A stretch of 64,000 nucleotides of DNA from Rossellomorea aquimaris. GTDB taxonomy: Bacteria > Bacillota > Bacilli > Bacillales > Bacillaceae_B. Location: assembly GCF_001877785.1 (NCBI RefSeq), contig NZ_MINN01000150.1:1-64000 (forward strand). Direction: 5' to 3'. The stretch's first letter is position 1; each line of letters opens with the position of its first letter. Below the pieces are notes generated by a model that was not told the origin of the DNA, did no database searches, and was given only the letters and a program-made list of their open reading frames with translations. The translations under genes and the position numbers were made by a program. Shown piece after piece: positions 1 to 7,746 of the stretch.

Positions 1-48
1 CATTTTAGCTACGTATTCTTTATATTCGTTTGTATAGTACTTTCCCAT
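1..48 (-). CDS. IS3-family transposase OrfA, N-terminal fragment (runs off window)
   Basis: The minus strand reads from an ATG at 48 through MGKYYTNEYKEYVAKM and leaves the window still open. This resembles the first residues of the helix-turn-helix OrfA of IS3/IS150-type elements, which bind the terminal repeats. An AAGGA ribosome binding site lies about 10 bases upstream. Only 16 residues are visible, so the family call rests on a short match from memory. Confidence 0.55.
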   Translation of the reverse strand, partial: MGKYYTNEYKEYVAKM

Positions 49-122
49 GGATACACGTCCTTATTAATAATAGTTATAGTTATGCCCTATTATCATCTTT
101 GTGTGTCCACTTTTTAGACTAA
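1..122 (-). mobile_element. Edge of an IS3-type insertion sequence
   Basis: The transposase start is preceded by an untranslated segment ending near 120 in a tract that reads TAGTCTAAAAAGTGGACAC on the minus strand. This is typical of terminal inverted repeats of IS3-family elements. The other end lies outside the window, so neither the inverted repeat nor a target duplication can be checked. Confidence 0.5.
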
Positions 123-260
123 CTTTAATTTTTAAATAAATATTAACGAAAATTTGATTTTATCAACAAAAAACAACCACTTACCGGCAATTCTACAAAT
201 ATCGACACAAAACTGAAAAACTCCACCACTATCGCCGACCGTCACATCCAAATCCCGTCA

Positions 261-294
261 ATAAAAAAACACGCCGGCATCACTTGCCGGCGTG
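261..294 (-). terminator. Intrinsic terminator of the small membrane gene
   Basis: A perfect 10-bp GC-rich stem (270-279 with 285-294) is followed on the minus strand by a run of seven T. It lies 10 bases after the stop codon of the gene at 304-507. Confidence 0.85.
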
Positions 295-303
295 CTCTCA
301 TGA

Positions 304-507
304 CTATTCAGTTCCCCGATTCCTCTGCCTGATTTCTTCCTCGATCGCTTTCGTCTTAAGCTCTTCCTTCTTCGAAACCTTTTTGATCAAGCGGAAAGTC
401 AAGATTGTCAATATAAAAAAGATCGCCATCCAAATCGCGGCCGGGATATACTCTGTCTTATCTTCTGGAAAATACAGAAACAAATTTAATACAAATGAAG
501 AAAGCAT
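304..507 (-). CDS. Small single-pass membrane protein, 67 aa, unknown function
   Basis: The product begins MLSSFVLNLFLYF. It has one long hydrophobic stretch around residues 20-40 (IPAAIWMAIFFILTILTF) followed by a strongly charged Lys/Glu-rich tail, so it is probably anchored with the tail in the cytoplasm. I chose the ATG at 507 because AAAGGAG lies seven bases before it; an upstream ATG at 546 overlaps the -10 box and has no binding site. It has its own promoter and terminator, which supports a real monocistronic gene. I do not recognise the family. Confidence 0.7.
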   Translation of the reverse strand: MLSSFVLNLFLYFPEDKTEYIPAAIWMAIFFILTILTFRLIKKVSKKEELKTKAIEEEIRQRNRGTE

Positions 508-544
508 AACAAGCTCCTTTCGTCTGGCAACAAACTCTTCCCCC

Positions 545-574
545 ATTATACCAAGATAAAAAAGCAGAAACCAA
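545..574 (-). promoter_or_regulatory. Sigma-A-like promoter of the small membrane gene
   Basis: On the minus strand TTGGTT (574-569) and TATAAT (550-545) are separated by 18 bases. The -10 box is a perfect consensus and lies about 40 bases before the chosen start at 507. Confidence 0.55.
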
Positions 575-736
575 TACCATGTAAGAATAATTTAACGATT
601 CCTTGAACAAGCAGGCCCCTCCTTTATTTCTCGACAGCAGCCAAAGAGAAGGGCCTTCTCATTCCGACAATTTCCGGGGAAATTAGCGACAGGTTCCATC
701 AAAATCCCCAGTAAGGTAAACTATATTATTCAGATA

Positions 737-769
737 AAAAGAACCTTGAATCATCAAGGTTCTTTTCAA
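737..769 (-). terminator. Terminator downstream of the PPIase gene
   Basis: AAAGAACCTT and its complement AAGGTTCTTT flank an 8-base loop. A-rich and T-rich flanks allow function on both strands. It is about 90 bases beyond the PPIase stop codon. Confidence 0.75.
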
Positions 770-857
770 CAAATCATATTCACTTACCGTGAGAGCCGGC
801 ATATCGGGGCGCGATATGCGTTACACGCACACGATATTGATCGTCCGGTTTTCTCCG

Positions 858-1592
858 TTATTTCACAACAGTAATCTTCTCAATAACCACGTCTTCCTTT
901 GGAGCGTCATTCTCTCCTACTTCGACGTTCGCGATTTTGTCAACGACATCCATGCCTTCGATGACTTGGCCGAATACCGTGTGTTTGAAGTCAAGATGAG
1001 GAGTTCCACCGTGTTCCATATAGGCATCGATGATTTCCTGCGGGAATCCCGCTTCCTTCATCTTCTCTTCGAATCCGGGGTTCATTTCATCGTTCTGGAC
1101 GATGAAGAACTGGCTTCCGTTTGTATCGGGACCTGAGTTCGCCATTGACAGCGCTCCGCGGATATTGAATAGCTGTATGGAGAATTCGTCTTCGAAAGAC
1201 TCTCCCCAGATGCTTTCCCCGCCTGTTCCATTACCGTTCGGGTCACCCCCCTGGATCATGAAATCTTTGATGACGCGGTGGAATTTCAATCCGTCATAGT
1301 AACCTTTCTCGCTGTGAGTGATGAAGTTCTCAACCGTTTTAGGTGCCTGTTCCGGGAATAATTTTATTTTAATGGTGCCCATCGATGTCTTCATATCCAC
1401 TACTTTTTCATTTTCAGCAACTTCTGTTGTCAATTGCGGGTATGTCATGTTTTCTTCTCCTCCAGTTTCTGCTTCAGATGTTTTTTCTTTTTCTGCAGGT
1501 TTCCCTGAGCTGCTTTCATCTTTCTCTGTTTGTCCACATCCGGCCAGGATTAAACCTATCAGACACAAGGATAATAGTACCAATCGCTTCAT
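858..1592 (-). CDS. Cyclophilin-type peptidyl-prolyl cis-trans isomerase lipoprotein
   Basis: The 244-aa product starts with a lipoprotein signal peptide ending LAGC, so Cys19 should be lipidated and the protein anchored outside the membrane. After a Ser/Lys/Glu-rich linker the cyclophilin domain begins near residue 65 with [20 protein letters not shown]. It continues with [20 protein letters not shown] and NGSQFFIV, which hold the usual active-site Arg, Phe and Gln. It should isomerise X-Pro bonds of exported proteins. It is a cyclophilin, not a parvulin, so it is not PrsA. A TGGAGGT binding site precedes the ATG. Confidence 0.9.
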   Translation of the reverse strand: MKRLVLLSLCLIGLILAGCGQTEKDESSSGKPAEKEKTSEAETGGEENMTYPQLTTEVAENEKVVDMKTSMGTIKIKLFPEQAPKTVENFITHSEKGYYDGLKFHRVIKDFMIQGGDPNGNGTGGESIWGESFEDEFSIQLFNIRGALSMANSGPDTNGSQFFIVQNDEMNPGFEEKMKEAGFPQEIIDAYMEHGGTPHLDFKHTVFGQVIEGMDVVDKIANVEVGENDAPKEDVVIEKITVVK

Positions 1593-1688
1593 TTATGTAC
1601 CTCCACATGCTACTTTTATTGTAAGTGCCATCAAAATCACTTTGTGTTCCATTATAATAGACTTAGACAATGAAGAGGAGGGGTTTTT

Positions 1689-2093
1689 TTGCAAAATTTT
1701 GAAATAGGGGATAAAGTCACGGCTTTTTATAAAACGGGAAAATACATCGGTGAGGTAACGGGAGAACGTCCTGGCGCTTATGTCGTAAGGATCCTCGCTG
1801 TACTAAAGCACCCCCGGCAAGGTGATCTGCATAATCCTGCCGACATCGCTGTTCCGTTATTTCATGAAAGGAAGGCACTCGCTCACCGGGAACAAGCCAA
1901 TATGCCCGAGAAGATGGTAAAGCCTTATGATGGGGAGATCCCTGATTACAACGAGACCCTTCTCACTGCTTTCAGCGACATGAAGAAGCAATTGGAAACA
2001 GACGGTTCCCCGCATGCGCTGAAAAGCCTTGAAGCCCTGGCCGGCGTGCAGAGGGAGTACGAACTGATGTATGGGCTGACGTTTCAATCTTAA
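1689..2093 (+). CDS. kapB: Kinase-associated lipoprotein B (KapB)
   Basis: The 134-aa protein starts MQNFEIGDKVTAFYKTGKYI and matches the KapB family. In B. subtilis KapB is needed for KinB to feed the Spo0A phosphorelay. The start is TTG at 1689, with GGAGGGG five bases upstream. Despite the family name, no cleavable lipoprotein signal is visible at this N-terminus. It converges on kapD across a shared terminator, the arrangement I recall from B. subtilis. kinB is not in the window, so it either lies beyond the left edge or is elsewhere. Confidence 0.9.
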   Translation: MQNFEIGDKVTAFYKTGKYIGEVTGERPGAYVVRILAVLKHPRQGDLHNPADIAVPLFHERKALAHREQANMPEKMVKPYDGEIPDYNETLLTAFSDMKKQLETDGSPHALKSLEALAGVQREYELMYGLTFQS

Positions 2094-2107
2094 ACTCTGA
2101 TCATACC

Positions 2108-2145
2108 AAAAAACGTGCCGCATTATATGAGCGGCACGTTTTTTA
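2108..2145. terminator. Bidirectional terminator between kapB and kapD
   Basis: A perfect 10-bp stem (AACGTGCCGC, 2112-2121, with 2131-2140) is flanked by A and T runs, so it can serve both convergent genes. Confidence 0.9.
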
Positions 2146-2147
2146 TA

Positions 2148-2768
2148 TTAAGCAAGCTGATTATATAACTTGCTTAAATCGATCCGGTCGCCGATGGTGG
2201 TAGGTTCCGCTTTATCGAGATATTTCTTATCTTTTTCGACGAGATTGTAGATGTGGTGGGTGGTCATCGCATCATCCAGAGCTTTGTGATGCTTGCCGAC
2301 CCCTTCCCTGCCATATTCCTGGACTGCTTTCCATAACCCCGTTTGATTCTGGTCGCCGAAAAACCGCTTATATTCCATCGATAAATCGACAAATTGGGCC
2401 TGAAAGGGAAAATCGATGCCGGACTGTGCGCAGTTATCCCTCAGCACTTTCATATCCATGTTGCCCCATGTCACGACTTTCTCAATGCCTTTTGAGTTCA
2501 GCTGATTGAAATAATCGATAAGGGTCTGAAAGGAGATGCCTCCGTCCACTTCATTTTGCGTGATCGATAAAAATCGTTTGCATCGATTGGTTAGTCTGGG
2601 AAAGGCAGATGGTTTTACATAGGTTGAAAACGTATCTGTCACCTTCCCATTCTGAACCACTACTACACCTGTTTCGATGATCTCAGGGAAAAAGCCTTTG
2701 GGGACTCTATTTCGTTCAGGCATTGAAAACTCAAAGTCAATGAACACAAGCTGCTTTGCTTTTACCAC
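2148..2768 (-). CDS. kapD: KapD, DnaQ-like 3'-5' exonuclease, KinA-pathway inhibitor
   Basis: The 206-aa product carries the DEDDh exonuclease motifs: FIDFEF near residues 9-14 (first Asp and Glu), an internal Asp around NMDMKVLRDN, and HHKALDDA near residues 160-167 (catalytic His and final Asp). In B. subtilis KapD overexpression inhibits the KinA route to sporulation. The start is GTG at 2768, with GAGGAGGG six bases upstream. Length and position opposite kapB fit the family. Confidence 0.9.
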   Translation of the reverse strand: MVKAKQLVFIDFEFSMPERNRVPKGFFPEIIETGVVVVQNGKVTDTFSTYVKPSAFPRLTNRCKRFLSITQNEVDGGISFQTLIDYFNQLNSKGIEKVVTWGNMDMKVLRDNCAQSGIDFPFQAQFVDLSMEYKRFFGDQNQTGLWKAVQEYGREGVGKHHKALDDAMTTHHIYNLVEKDKKYLDKAEPTTIGDRIDLSKLYNQLA

Positions 2769-3041
2769 GTAACTCCCTCCTCAATCTTGTACAGACCCCA
2801 ATTTTTTACGGTGAATTACTATTGTGAAAACGAACGAGTTTATGTCCACTCACAATGCAGGGCCTGTATGGCCGGTGAACATAATTCTTATTCTTATATT
2901 ATATCATGTTCCCCTTGGAAATTATGACTAAATCCTTTTAAACAGCCAGAAAAGATTTCATTCAGTGGACTCATGGGGGGATCTCTTATAAGATAGATAT
3001 TTAGTAATCCGAAATAAATATGAATTGAGAAGGTGTTCATC
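2769..3041. other. Intergenic region between divergent kapD and yuxJ
   Basis: About 270 bases of AT-rich sequence hold the promoters of the divergent genes. I see no convincing -35/-10 pair, RNA structure or small gene; the short minus-strand frame at 2894-3112 runs into the yuxJ coding region and has no binding site. Confidence 0.5.
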
Positions 3042-4256
3042 ATTACAATAGAAAAAAAGAATCTTGTCATCATGGTCACGGCGAATTTCTTAGTTGCTGC
3101 CAGCGCCACCATGGTCCTTCCGTTTCTGTCTCTTTATATTGAGACGTTCGGCGACTACAGCGCGGAATATGTGCAGCGCTGGTCCGGTTTTGTTTTTGGC
3201 GTCACGTTTTTGACGGCGTTCTTTGTTTCACCTTTATGGGGAAGATTCGGGGACCGTTATGGTTATAAGCCCATCCTCTTGATCACAGGCTATGGGATTG
3301 CAACATCTATTTTTTTAATGGGCTTTATGGAATCGGTACACGGCTTGTTCATCCTCAGGATGGTGATGGGGGCGGTCACAGGGTTCATCCCTACGTCGAT
3401 GGCGCTTATCTCTTCACAGACATCCAAGAAAGAAGCCGGCAAAATATTGGGCACACTTCAGATGGGAACGGTATCCGGCGGGTTGTTCGGTCCTGTCATC
3501 GGCGGGATCCTTGCTGATAATGTTGGTTTTTCTTATACTTTTATCTTCACGGCGATTTCAATCGCCATCGCGGCCACTGTGGTCCTGTTCGGCATAAACG
3601 AGCAGAGGAATAAGGAACAGAGGAATAAGCAAAGCAAATATTCAAGCAGGCAGGTGCTCAGGCACATATTCAGTCATAAACTCCTTGTGACCGTGATCAC
3701 TCTTTCTATGATCATCCAAGTCGCGAATTTCAGCATCCAGCCGCTGCTGGCTCTGTATGTGAATGAACTGACTTCATCTTCAAATCTTGCCTTTTTAGCC
3801 GGTCTTGCGTTTTCGGCTACCGGTTTCGGGAACTTCATCGCGACACGGAAATGGGGAAAGCTCGGCGACCAGATCGGGTATGAGAAGGTCCTCTCCATCC
3901 TGCTCGTGTTTGCTTCCATCCTGATTGTACCGCAGGCGCTTGTGACAGAGCTCTGGCAGCTCGTTTTCCTTCGTTTCTTGTTCGGTATCGCCATCGGCGG
4001 CATGATCCCCTGTGTCACGGCCTATATCCGTCAGGAGGCGCCGCTCAGCATGCAGGGGGAAGTATTGGGCTATAACCAGAGTTTCCGGTTCCTCGGGAAT
4101 GTGATAGGACCTGCATTCGGCGGGACAGTTTCCGGATATATTGGAATTTCTTCCGTTTTTTATGTAACTGGTGCTTTATTCTTGGGGGCATTTGGATTAT
4201 TATGGTGGAGTATAAGACATTCAGAAGTTGACGGTCATGTGAATCAAGATTACTAG
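3042..4256 (+). CDS. yuxJ: MFS multidrug-type efflux transporter YuxJ, probable ATT start
   Basis: A 12-helix major facilitator protein of about 404 aa. The motif-A region WGRFGDRYGYKPILL (about residues 65-80) is typical of MFS drug:H+ antiporters, and a second copy, WGKLGDQIGYEKV, opens the C-terminal half. The start is unusual. The only in-frame canonical codon ahead of the first helix is GTG at 3033, which overlaps the AAGG of the binding site. ATT at 3042 lies eight bases after AAGG (ATC at 3039 lies five after), and the internal ATG at 3072 has no site. pbpD follows after 17 bases, so the two are probably co-transcribed. Confidence 0.85.
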   Translation: MTIEKKNLVIMVTANFLVAASATMVLPFLSLYIETFGDYSAEYVQRWSGFVFGVTFLTAFFVSPLWGRFGDRYGYKPILLITGYGIATSIFLMGFMESVHGLFILRMVMGAVTGFIPTSMALISSQTSKKEAGKILGTLQMGTVSGGLFGPVIGGILADNVGFSYTFIFTAISIAIAATVVLFGINEQRNKEQRNKQSKYSSRQVLRHIFSHKLLVTVITLSMIIQVANFSIQPLLALYVNELTSSSNLAFLAGLAFSATGFGNFIATRKWGKLGDQIGYEKVLSILLVFASILIVPQALVTELWQLVFLRFLFGIAIGGMIPCVTAYIRQEAPLSMQGEVLGYNQSFRFLGNVIGPAFGGTVSGYIGISSVFYVTGALFLGAFGLLWWSIRHSEVDGHVNQDY

Positions 4257-4273
4257 AAAAGTAGAGTGGAAGT

Positions 4274-6124
4274 ATGAGAGTGTTTGCAGGATTTCTGACA
4301 GTGATTAGTTTTATGGCTTTGTTCTTCACCTCACTGTTCTTTACGACCGAAGAAGTCGACAAAGTGCAGGGGTTTCAGAATGAACTTGAAAATACCGTGA
4401 ATACGGATCAGCTGAACCTTAATAAAACAAGTCTTCTGCTGGATAAGGACGGAAACGTATTTTCAGAAGTGAACCGTCCTTTTCGATTATATGCAGAAGA
4501 TGAGAAGATCCCCCCCTTTGTAAAAGAAATCCTGGTCGCTTCAGAGGATCAGCACTTTTATGAGCATGTCGGCTTCGATGCAGGAGCCATCTTAAGGGCG
4601 GTGGTGAAGAATCTGGTCTTCACCCATATTCAGCAGGGTGGAAGCACAATTACCCAGCAGCTTGCGCGAAACCTGTATTTAGGTCAGGAAAAAACGTACA
4701 ACCGTAAGTTGACTGAACTTTTTTATGCTCACGAAATCGAACGCTCCATGTCCAAAGATGAAATTCTGGAGCTGTACCTTAATGTGATTTATTTCAGCAA
4801 TGGCGTGTACGGGATCGAAACGGCGTCACAGTACTATTTTCAAAAAAGTGTTTCCGAGTTGAATAAAGCAGAGATGGCGTTCCTTGCTTCGATCCCGAAT
4901 AATCCGGGAAAATACGATCCGGTTGATCATTTCGATCAGACGAAAATCCGTCAGGAACGCCTGCTTGATATTCTTGTGGATGGGAAGAAACTTTCCAGCG
5001 ATGAAGCGGACAAGCTGAAGAAAGTTCCGATCAAGCTGAATATCCGAAAGAAAATCGACCGATTTCCTGATTACGCTTTTTATGTGGAAGAGGAATTAAA
5101 AGAACTGATTTCCCTTCAGGAAGGTTATAAAGTAATGCTGACAAAGGCGTCCTCCCCGCAGGAAAAGGAGCAGATCATCAAAAAGCTCAATCAACGGGTG
5201 GACAGCGTGATTGCTTCCGGCGTCAGGATCCAGACTGCCCTGGATCCTGCACTTCAGAAGAAAAGCGTTAATGCCTTGAACAGCGGGCTGAACATTGAAA
5301 AACTCCAGGGAGCCTCAGTCACGATCGATAACGAAACGAGAAGGATCGCTGCATTAACAGGCGGTAAAGAGTATCAGAAATACAATTTCAATCATGCGTT
5401 TCAAGCTTACAGACAGCCCGGCTCTTCCGTCAAACCGCTCCTCGTTTATGCACCGTATCTGGAGAAGTCCGGCGCATCCATTTATGAAAAGGTGAGCGCG
5501 GATAATTATTGTATCGAAGAGTACTGCCCGATTAATTATGGCGGTATCCAGGCAGGGACTGTCACGCTGAGTCAATCGTTTGCCCAGTCTTACAACACCT
5601 CTGCTCTCCGCTTGATGGAGAAAGTCGGTGTTGATGAGGCATTCAACAAGCTTTCTGCCTTTTCATTCGAACGCCTGAGTGGAAAAGACCGGACGTATGC
5701 GGCTGCAATCGGAGGATTCACCAATGGCTTAAGTCCGCTCGAAATGACGGATGCCTACACTTCCTTCATAGACGGAAGTTACACAAGAAGCCGTGCAATC
5801 GTGAATGTGACGGATGGAAATGGAAAAGTGCTTTATAGGTGGAAGGAAAAACCGAAGCAAGTCTGGTCAAAGGATACAACGAGAAAAATGAGGCAGATGC
5901 TCGCAGGTGCCGCGGTGAACGGAACAGGAAAGGAAGCTTATGTCTCAAAGCCCTATGTCGGCATCAAAACAGGCACCACCAATAATTATCATGATTACTG
6001 GGTGATGGGCCTGACCAGCGAATACACAACCGGCGTCTGGGTCGGCCACGACATCCCCCGGAACATGAGCCGGATCGAACAACTGAGGCCAAGCCATAAG
6101 ATATGGCAGAAAATCATGAAATAA
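4274..6124 (+). CDS. pbpD: Class A penicillin-binding protein 4 (PbpD)
   Basis: The 616-aa enzyme polymerises and cross-links peptidoglycan outside the membrane. Residues 1-25 form the membrane anchor. The glycosyltransferase domain shows ASEDQHFYEHVGFD, with the catalytic Glu, and GGSTITQQLARNLYLG. The transpeptidase domain has the three active-site motifs in order: SSVK (in PGSSVKPL), SYN and KTGT (in GIKTGTTNN). Length is close to the 624 aa of B. subtilis PBP4. It is transcribed with yuxJ, as I recall from B. subtilis. Confidence 0.93.
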   Translation: MRVFAGFLTVISFMALFFTSLFFTTEEVDKVQGFQNELENTVNTDQLNLNKTSLLLDKDGNVFSEVNRPFRLYAEDEKIPPFVKEILVASEDQHFYEHVGFDAGAILRAVVKNLVFTHIQQGGSTITQQLARNLYLGQEKTYNRKLTELFYAHEIERSMSKDEILELYLNVIYFSNGVYGIETASQYYFQKSVSELNKAEMAFLASIPNNPGKYDPVDHFDQTKIRQERLLDILVDGKKLSSDEADKLKKVPIKLNIRKKIDRFPDYAFYVEEELKELISLQEGYKVMLTKASSPQEKEQIIKKLNQRVDSVIASGVRIQTALDPALQKKSVNALNSGLNIEKLQGASVTIDNETRRIAALTGGKEYQKYNFNHAFQAYRQPGSSVKPLLVYAPYLEKSGASIYEKVSADNYCIEEYCPINYGGIQAGTVTLSQSFAQSYNTSALRLMEKVGVDEAFNKLSAFSFERLSGKDRTYAAAIGGFTNGLSPLEMTDAYTSFIDGSYTRSRAIVNVTDGNGKVLYRWKEKPKQVWSKDTTRKMRQMLAGAAVNGTGKEAYVSKPYVGIKTGTTNNYHDYWVMGLTSEYTTGVWVGHDIPRNMSRIEQLRPSHKIWQKIMK

Positions 6125-6154
6125 CGCCCGGAGAGCACCTCCAGGCGTTATTTT
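6123..6154 (+). terminator. Terminator of yuxJ-pbpD
   Basis: A 10-bp stem with one mismatch (6123-6132 with 6140-6149) is followed by ATTTTT and overlaps the pbpD stop codon. Confidence 0.8.
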
Positions 6155-6230
6155 TGAATCAGGATAGTCAAATTGATGCTGTCATGCCAATGAAATGAAC
6201 AGTCGGAAGGATGCATCACGCCAAATCAAG

Positions 6231-6350
6231 TTTTTATGCTCGAGCTTCATTCCCTTTTGCTCGAAAATACCAAGTTTCCGCTCGAATCCTCTCCACTTAT
6301 GCTCGAAACCCGAAATATATGCTCGAACTGTCGATTATTCTTCTCAAACA
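6231..6350. repeat. Phased 21-bp repeat array A (core GCTCGAA)
   Basis: GCTCGA occurs at 6238, 6259, 6280, 6301 and 6321, with a degenerate copy near 6342, so the spacing is 21,21,21,20,21. The 14 bases between cores are AT-rich and poorly conserved. The array fills the gap between the pbpD terminator and the 3' end of yufK. In one frame it reads as a seven-residue repeat (YAR plus four), but that frame has no binding site and I do not call it a gene. Confidence 0.8.
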
Positions 6351-6424
6351 TTCACAAAGCCATGCCTCTTTCCACCGCATAAAAAAGAGTACAAAACCAC
6401 CGTTTCATACTCCTCAAGCTCCAA

Positions 6425-7000
6425 TCACAGCTTCACCTTCGACATGATCGGCAGGCTGGCCATGACACCGTTATATAATTTTAAAATCACTAGAAAAACC
6501 GTCATGAACAATGAGGACCAAGTGAATAACTGCAGGCTGATGACACCGATGATCCCGGCTTTCGAGACCGTCACACTGATTTTATAAACAAAGTACACAA
6601 AATACACAATCGAGGTTGCGGTAAAAATGACGACCAGTCCCATGAAAGACTTCATGCTTACGCTTGAGACGAGACCGCCGATAAAATAAATCATCGAGCC
6701 GGACCTGACGCGGTTATATAATTGTCCCTCCGAATCTTTCGAGAAAAAAAGCATGGAGACGCCGTTGATCGTTTCCGCAATCAGCTTCAGGGCTGCAAAA
6801 ACCATGAAAAAGACGATCATGAGCATGATCAGCAAGACAAATTTCAGTTGAATATCAGACAGGAATTCCCGCATTCCGGGATAAACTCCGATTTTCTTAA
6901 ATAAATTGACCAGCACATCCACCCCGTAAACGGAAAAAGTCAAACTGAATAACAGGATGGCAAAAAGCGGAAGATAGCTTGTTAAATATGTATTCTTCAA
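6425..7000 (-). CDS. yufK: YufK-family integral membrane protein (DUF5366)
   Basis: The 191-aa product is almost entirely hydrophobic, with about five to six membrane segments, and matches the YufK family by sequence and by position between pbpD and mrp. Its function is unknown. It starts at TTG (7000) with AGGAGAG eight bases upstream. Its 3' end borders repeat array A, and no clear terminator is visible there. Confidence 0.8.
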   Translation of the reverse strand: MKNTYLTSYLPLFAILLFSLTFSVYGVDVLVNLFKKIGVYPGMREFLSDIQLKFVLLIMLMIVFFMVFAALKLIAETINGVSMLFFSKDSEGQLYNRVRSGSMIYFIGGLVSSVSMKSFMGLVVIFTATSIVYFVYFVYKISVTVSKAGIIGVISLQLFTWSSLFMTVFLVILKLYNGVMASLPIMSKVKL

Positions 7001-7160
7001 TTGATAACTCTCCTAACGATTATTCCATGCAGCACTTTCATCATAATCGTTTATGAGAATCTTGAAAAGGGTATTAATAAGAAAATCCTGGGTACTTGGT
7101 CACAAGGGATTTAAGCACATGAAAATGACTGCCATTCCCATGCGGACATGAAAAAGACAG

Positions 7161-7430
7161 TCACTCCACTGCTTCATTGGTTAAAGGGCTCCTGCTCGGC
7201 ACAACCCGGATATACTCCCTCGACCTGAACGGCTGACGGATCCTCTGATTATTCGCCGGTACTTCCTCTATATCCCCTGTACCGCCGTAACGGACAGGCT
7301 GTAAATTGGCAGTTGACGGGTCATCCGTTTCGATGATGCCCCTGTTAAAGCGGTCCTGTGATTCAACCAGCCACCCGACACCGATAAATGCAAAAAGAAT
7401 CGCGGTAAATGCCACTGCTTTCCTTTTCAA
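7161..7430 (-). CDS. Small membrane-anchored protein, 89 aa, unknown
   Basis: The product begins with KRKAVAFTAILFAFIGVGWL, an N-terminal membrane segment, followed by a polar tail rich in Arg, Pro and Asn that should lie outside. I chose TTG at 7430 because AGGGTGGTGA lies just before it; the longer frame to 7472 has no binding site. It lies divergent from mrpA. I do not recognise the family. Confidence 0.55.
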   Translation of the reverse strand: MKRKAVAFTAILFAFIGVGWLVESQDRFNRGIIETDDPSTANLQPVRYGGTGDIEEVPANNQRIRQPFRSREYIRVVPSRSPLTNEAVE

Positions 7431-7746
7431 TTTAATCACCACCCTATGGATAGGATTCTCCAAAATGACCAAAACTATTCTTTATTAACCTTAAATCCAA
7501 CAGGAAAATCTTAAAAATTTTCGCTGTTTTCCGCCGCGTTTCTACATATTTAATACTTCAGGAAAGATTCGCCTGAGGCTGAAGGCTGAGGAATGCAAGC
7601 ATTGTTTTTTTACGTTATAATGCTCTTTAGGTCAGGATTTCCGGGCATACTTGAAGAACGGATGAAGAATCTCCAGAAGATGAAACTATCTACATAGGAA
7701 ATATTGAAAAATACATGACATGACTTTTAGTTGAGGGGGGTTTTTT
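7431..7746. other. Regulatory gap upstream of mrpA
   Basis: This gap must hold the mrp promoter. A TATAAT hexamer is present near 7615-7620, but there is no clear -35 partner. No riboswitch-like structure or small gene was found. A strong GAGGGGGG binding site ends just before the mrpA ATG. Confidence 0.4.

Noticed and set aside
799-819. Perfect 8-bp hairpin GCATATCG/CGATATGC
   Set aside because: No T run and no relation to a gene start; kept out of the feature list as probable chance or decayed repeat.
6231-6350. CRISPR-like repeated sequence
   Set aside because: Repeats are 6-9 bases at 21-base spacing with AT-rich spacers too short for CRISPR, and no cas genes are in the window. The same applies to the other five arrays.
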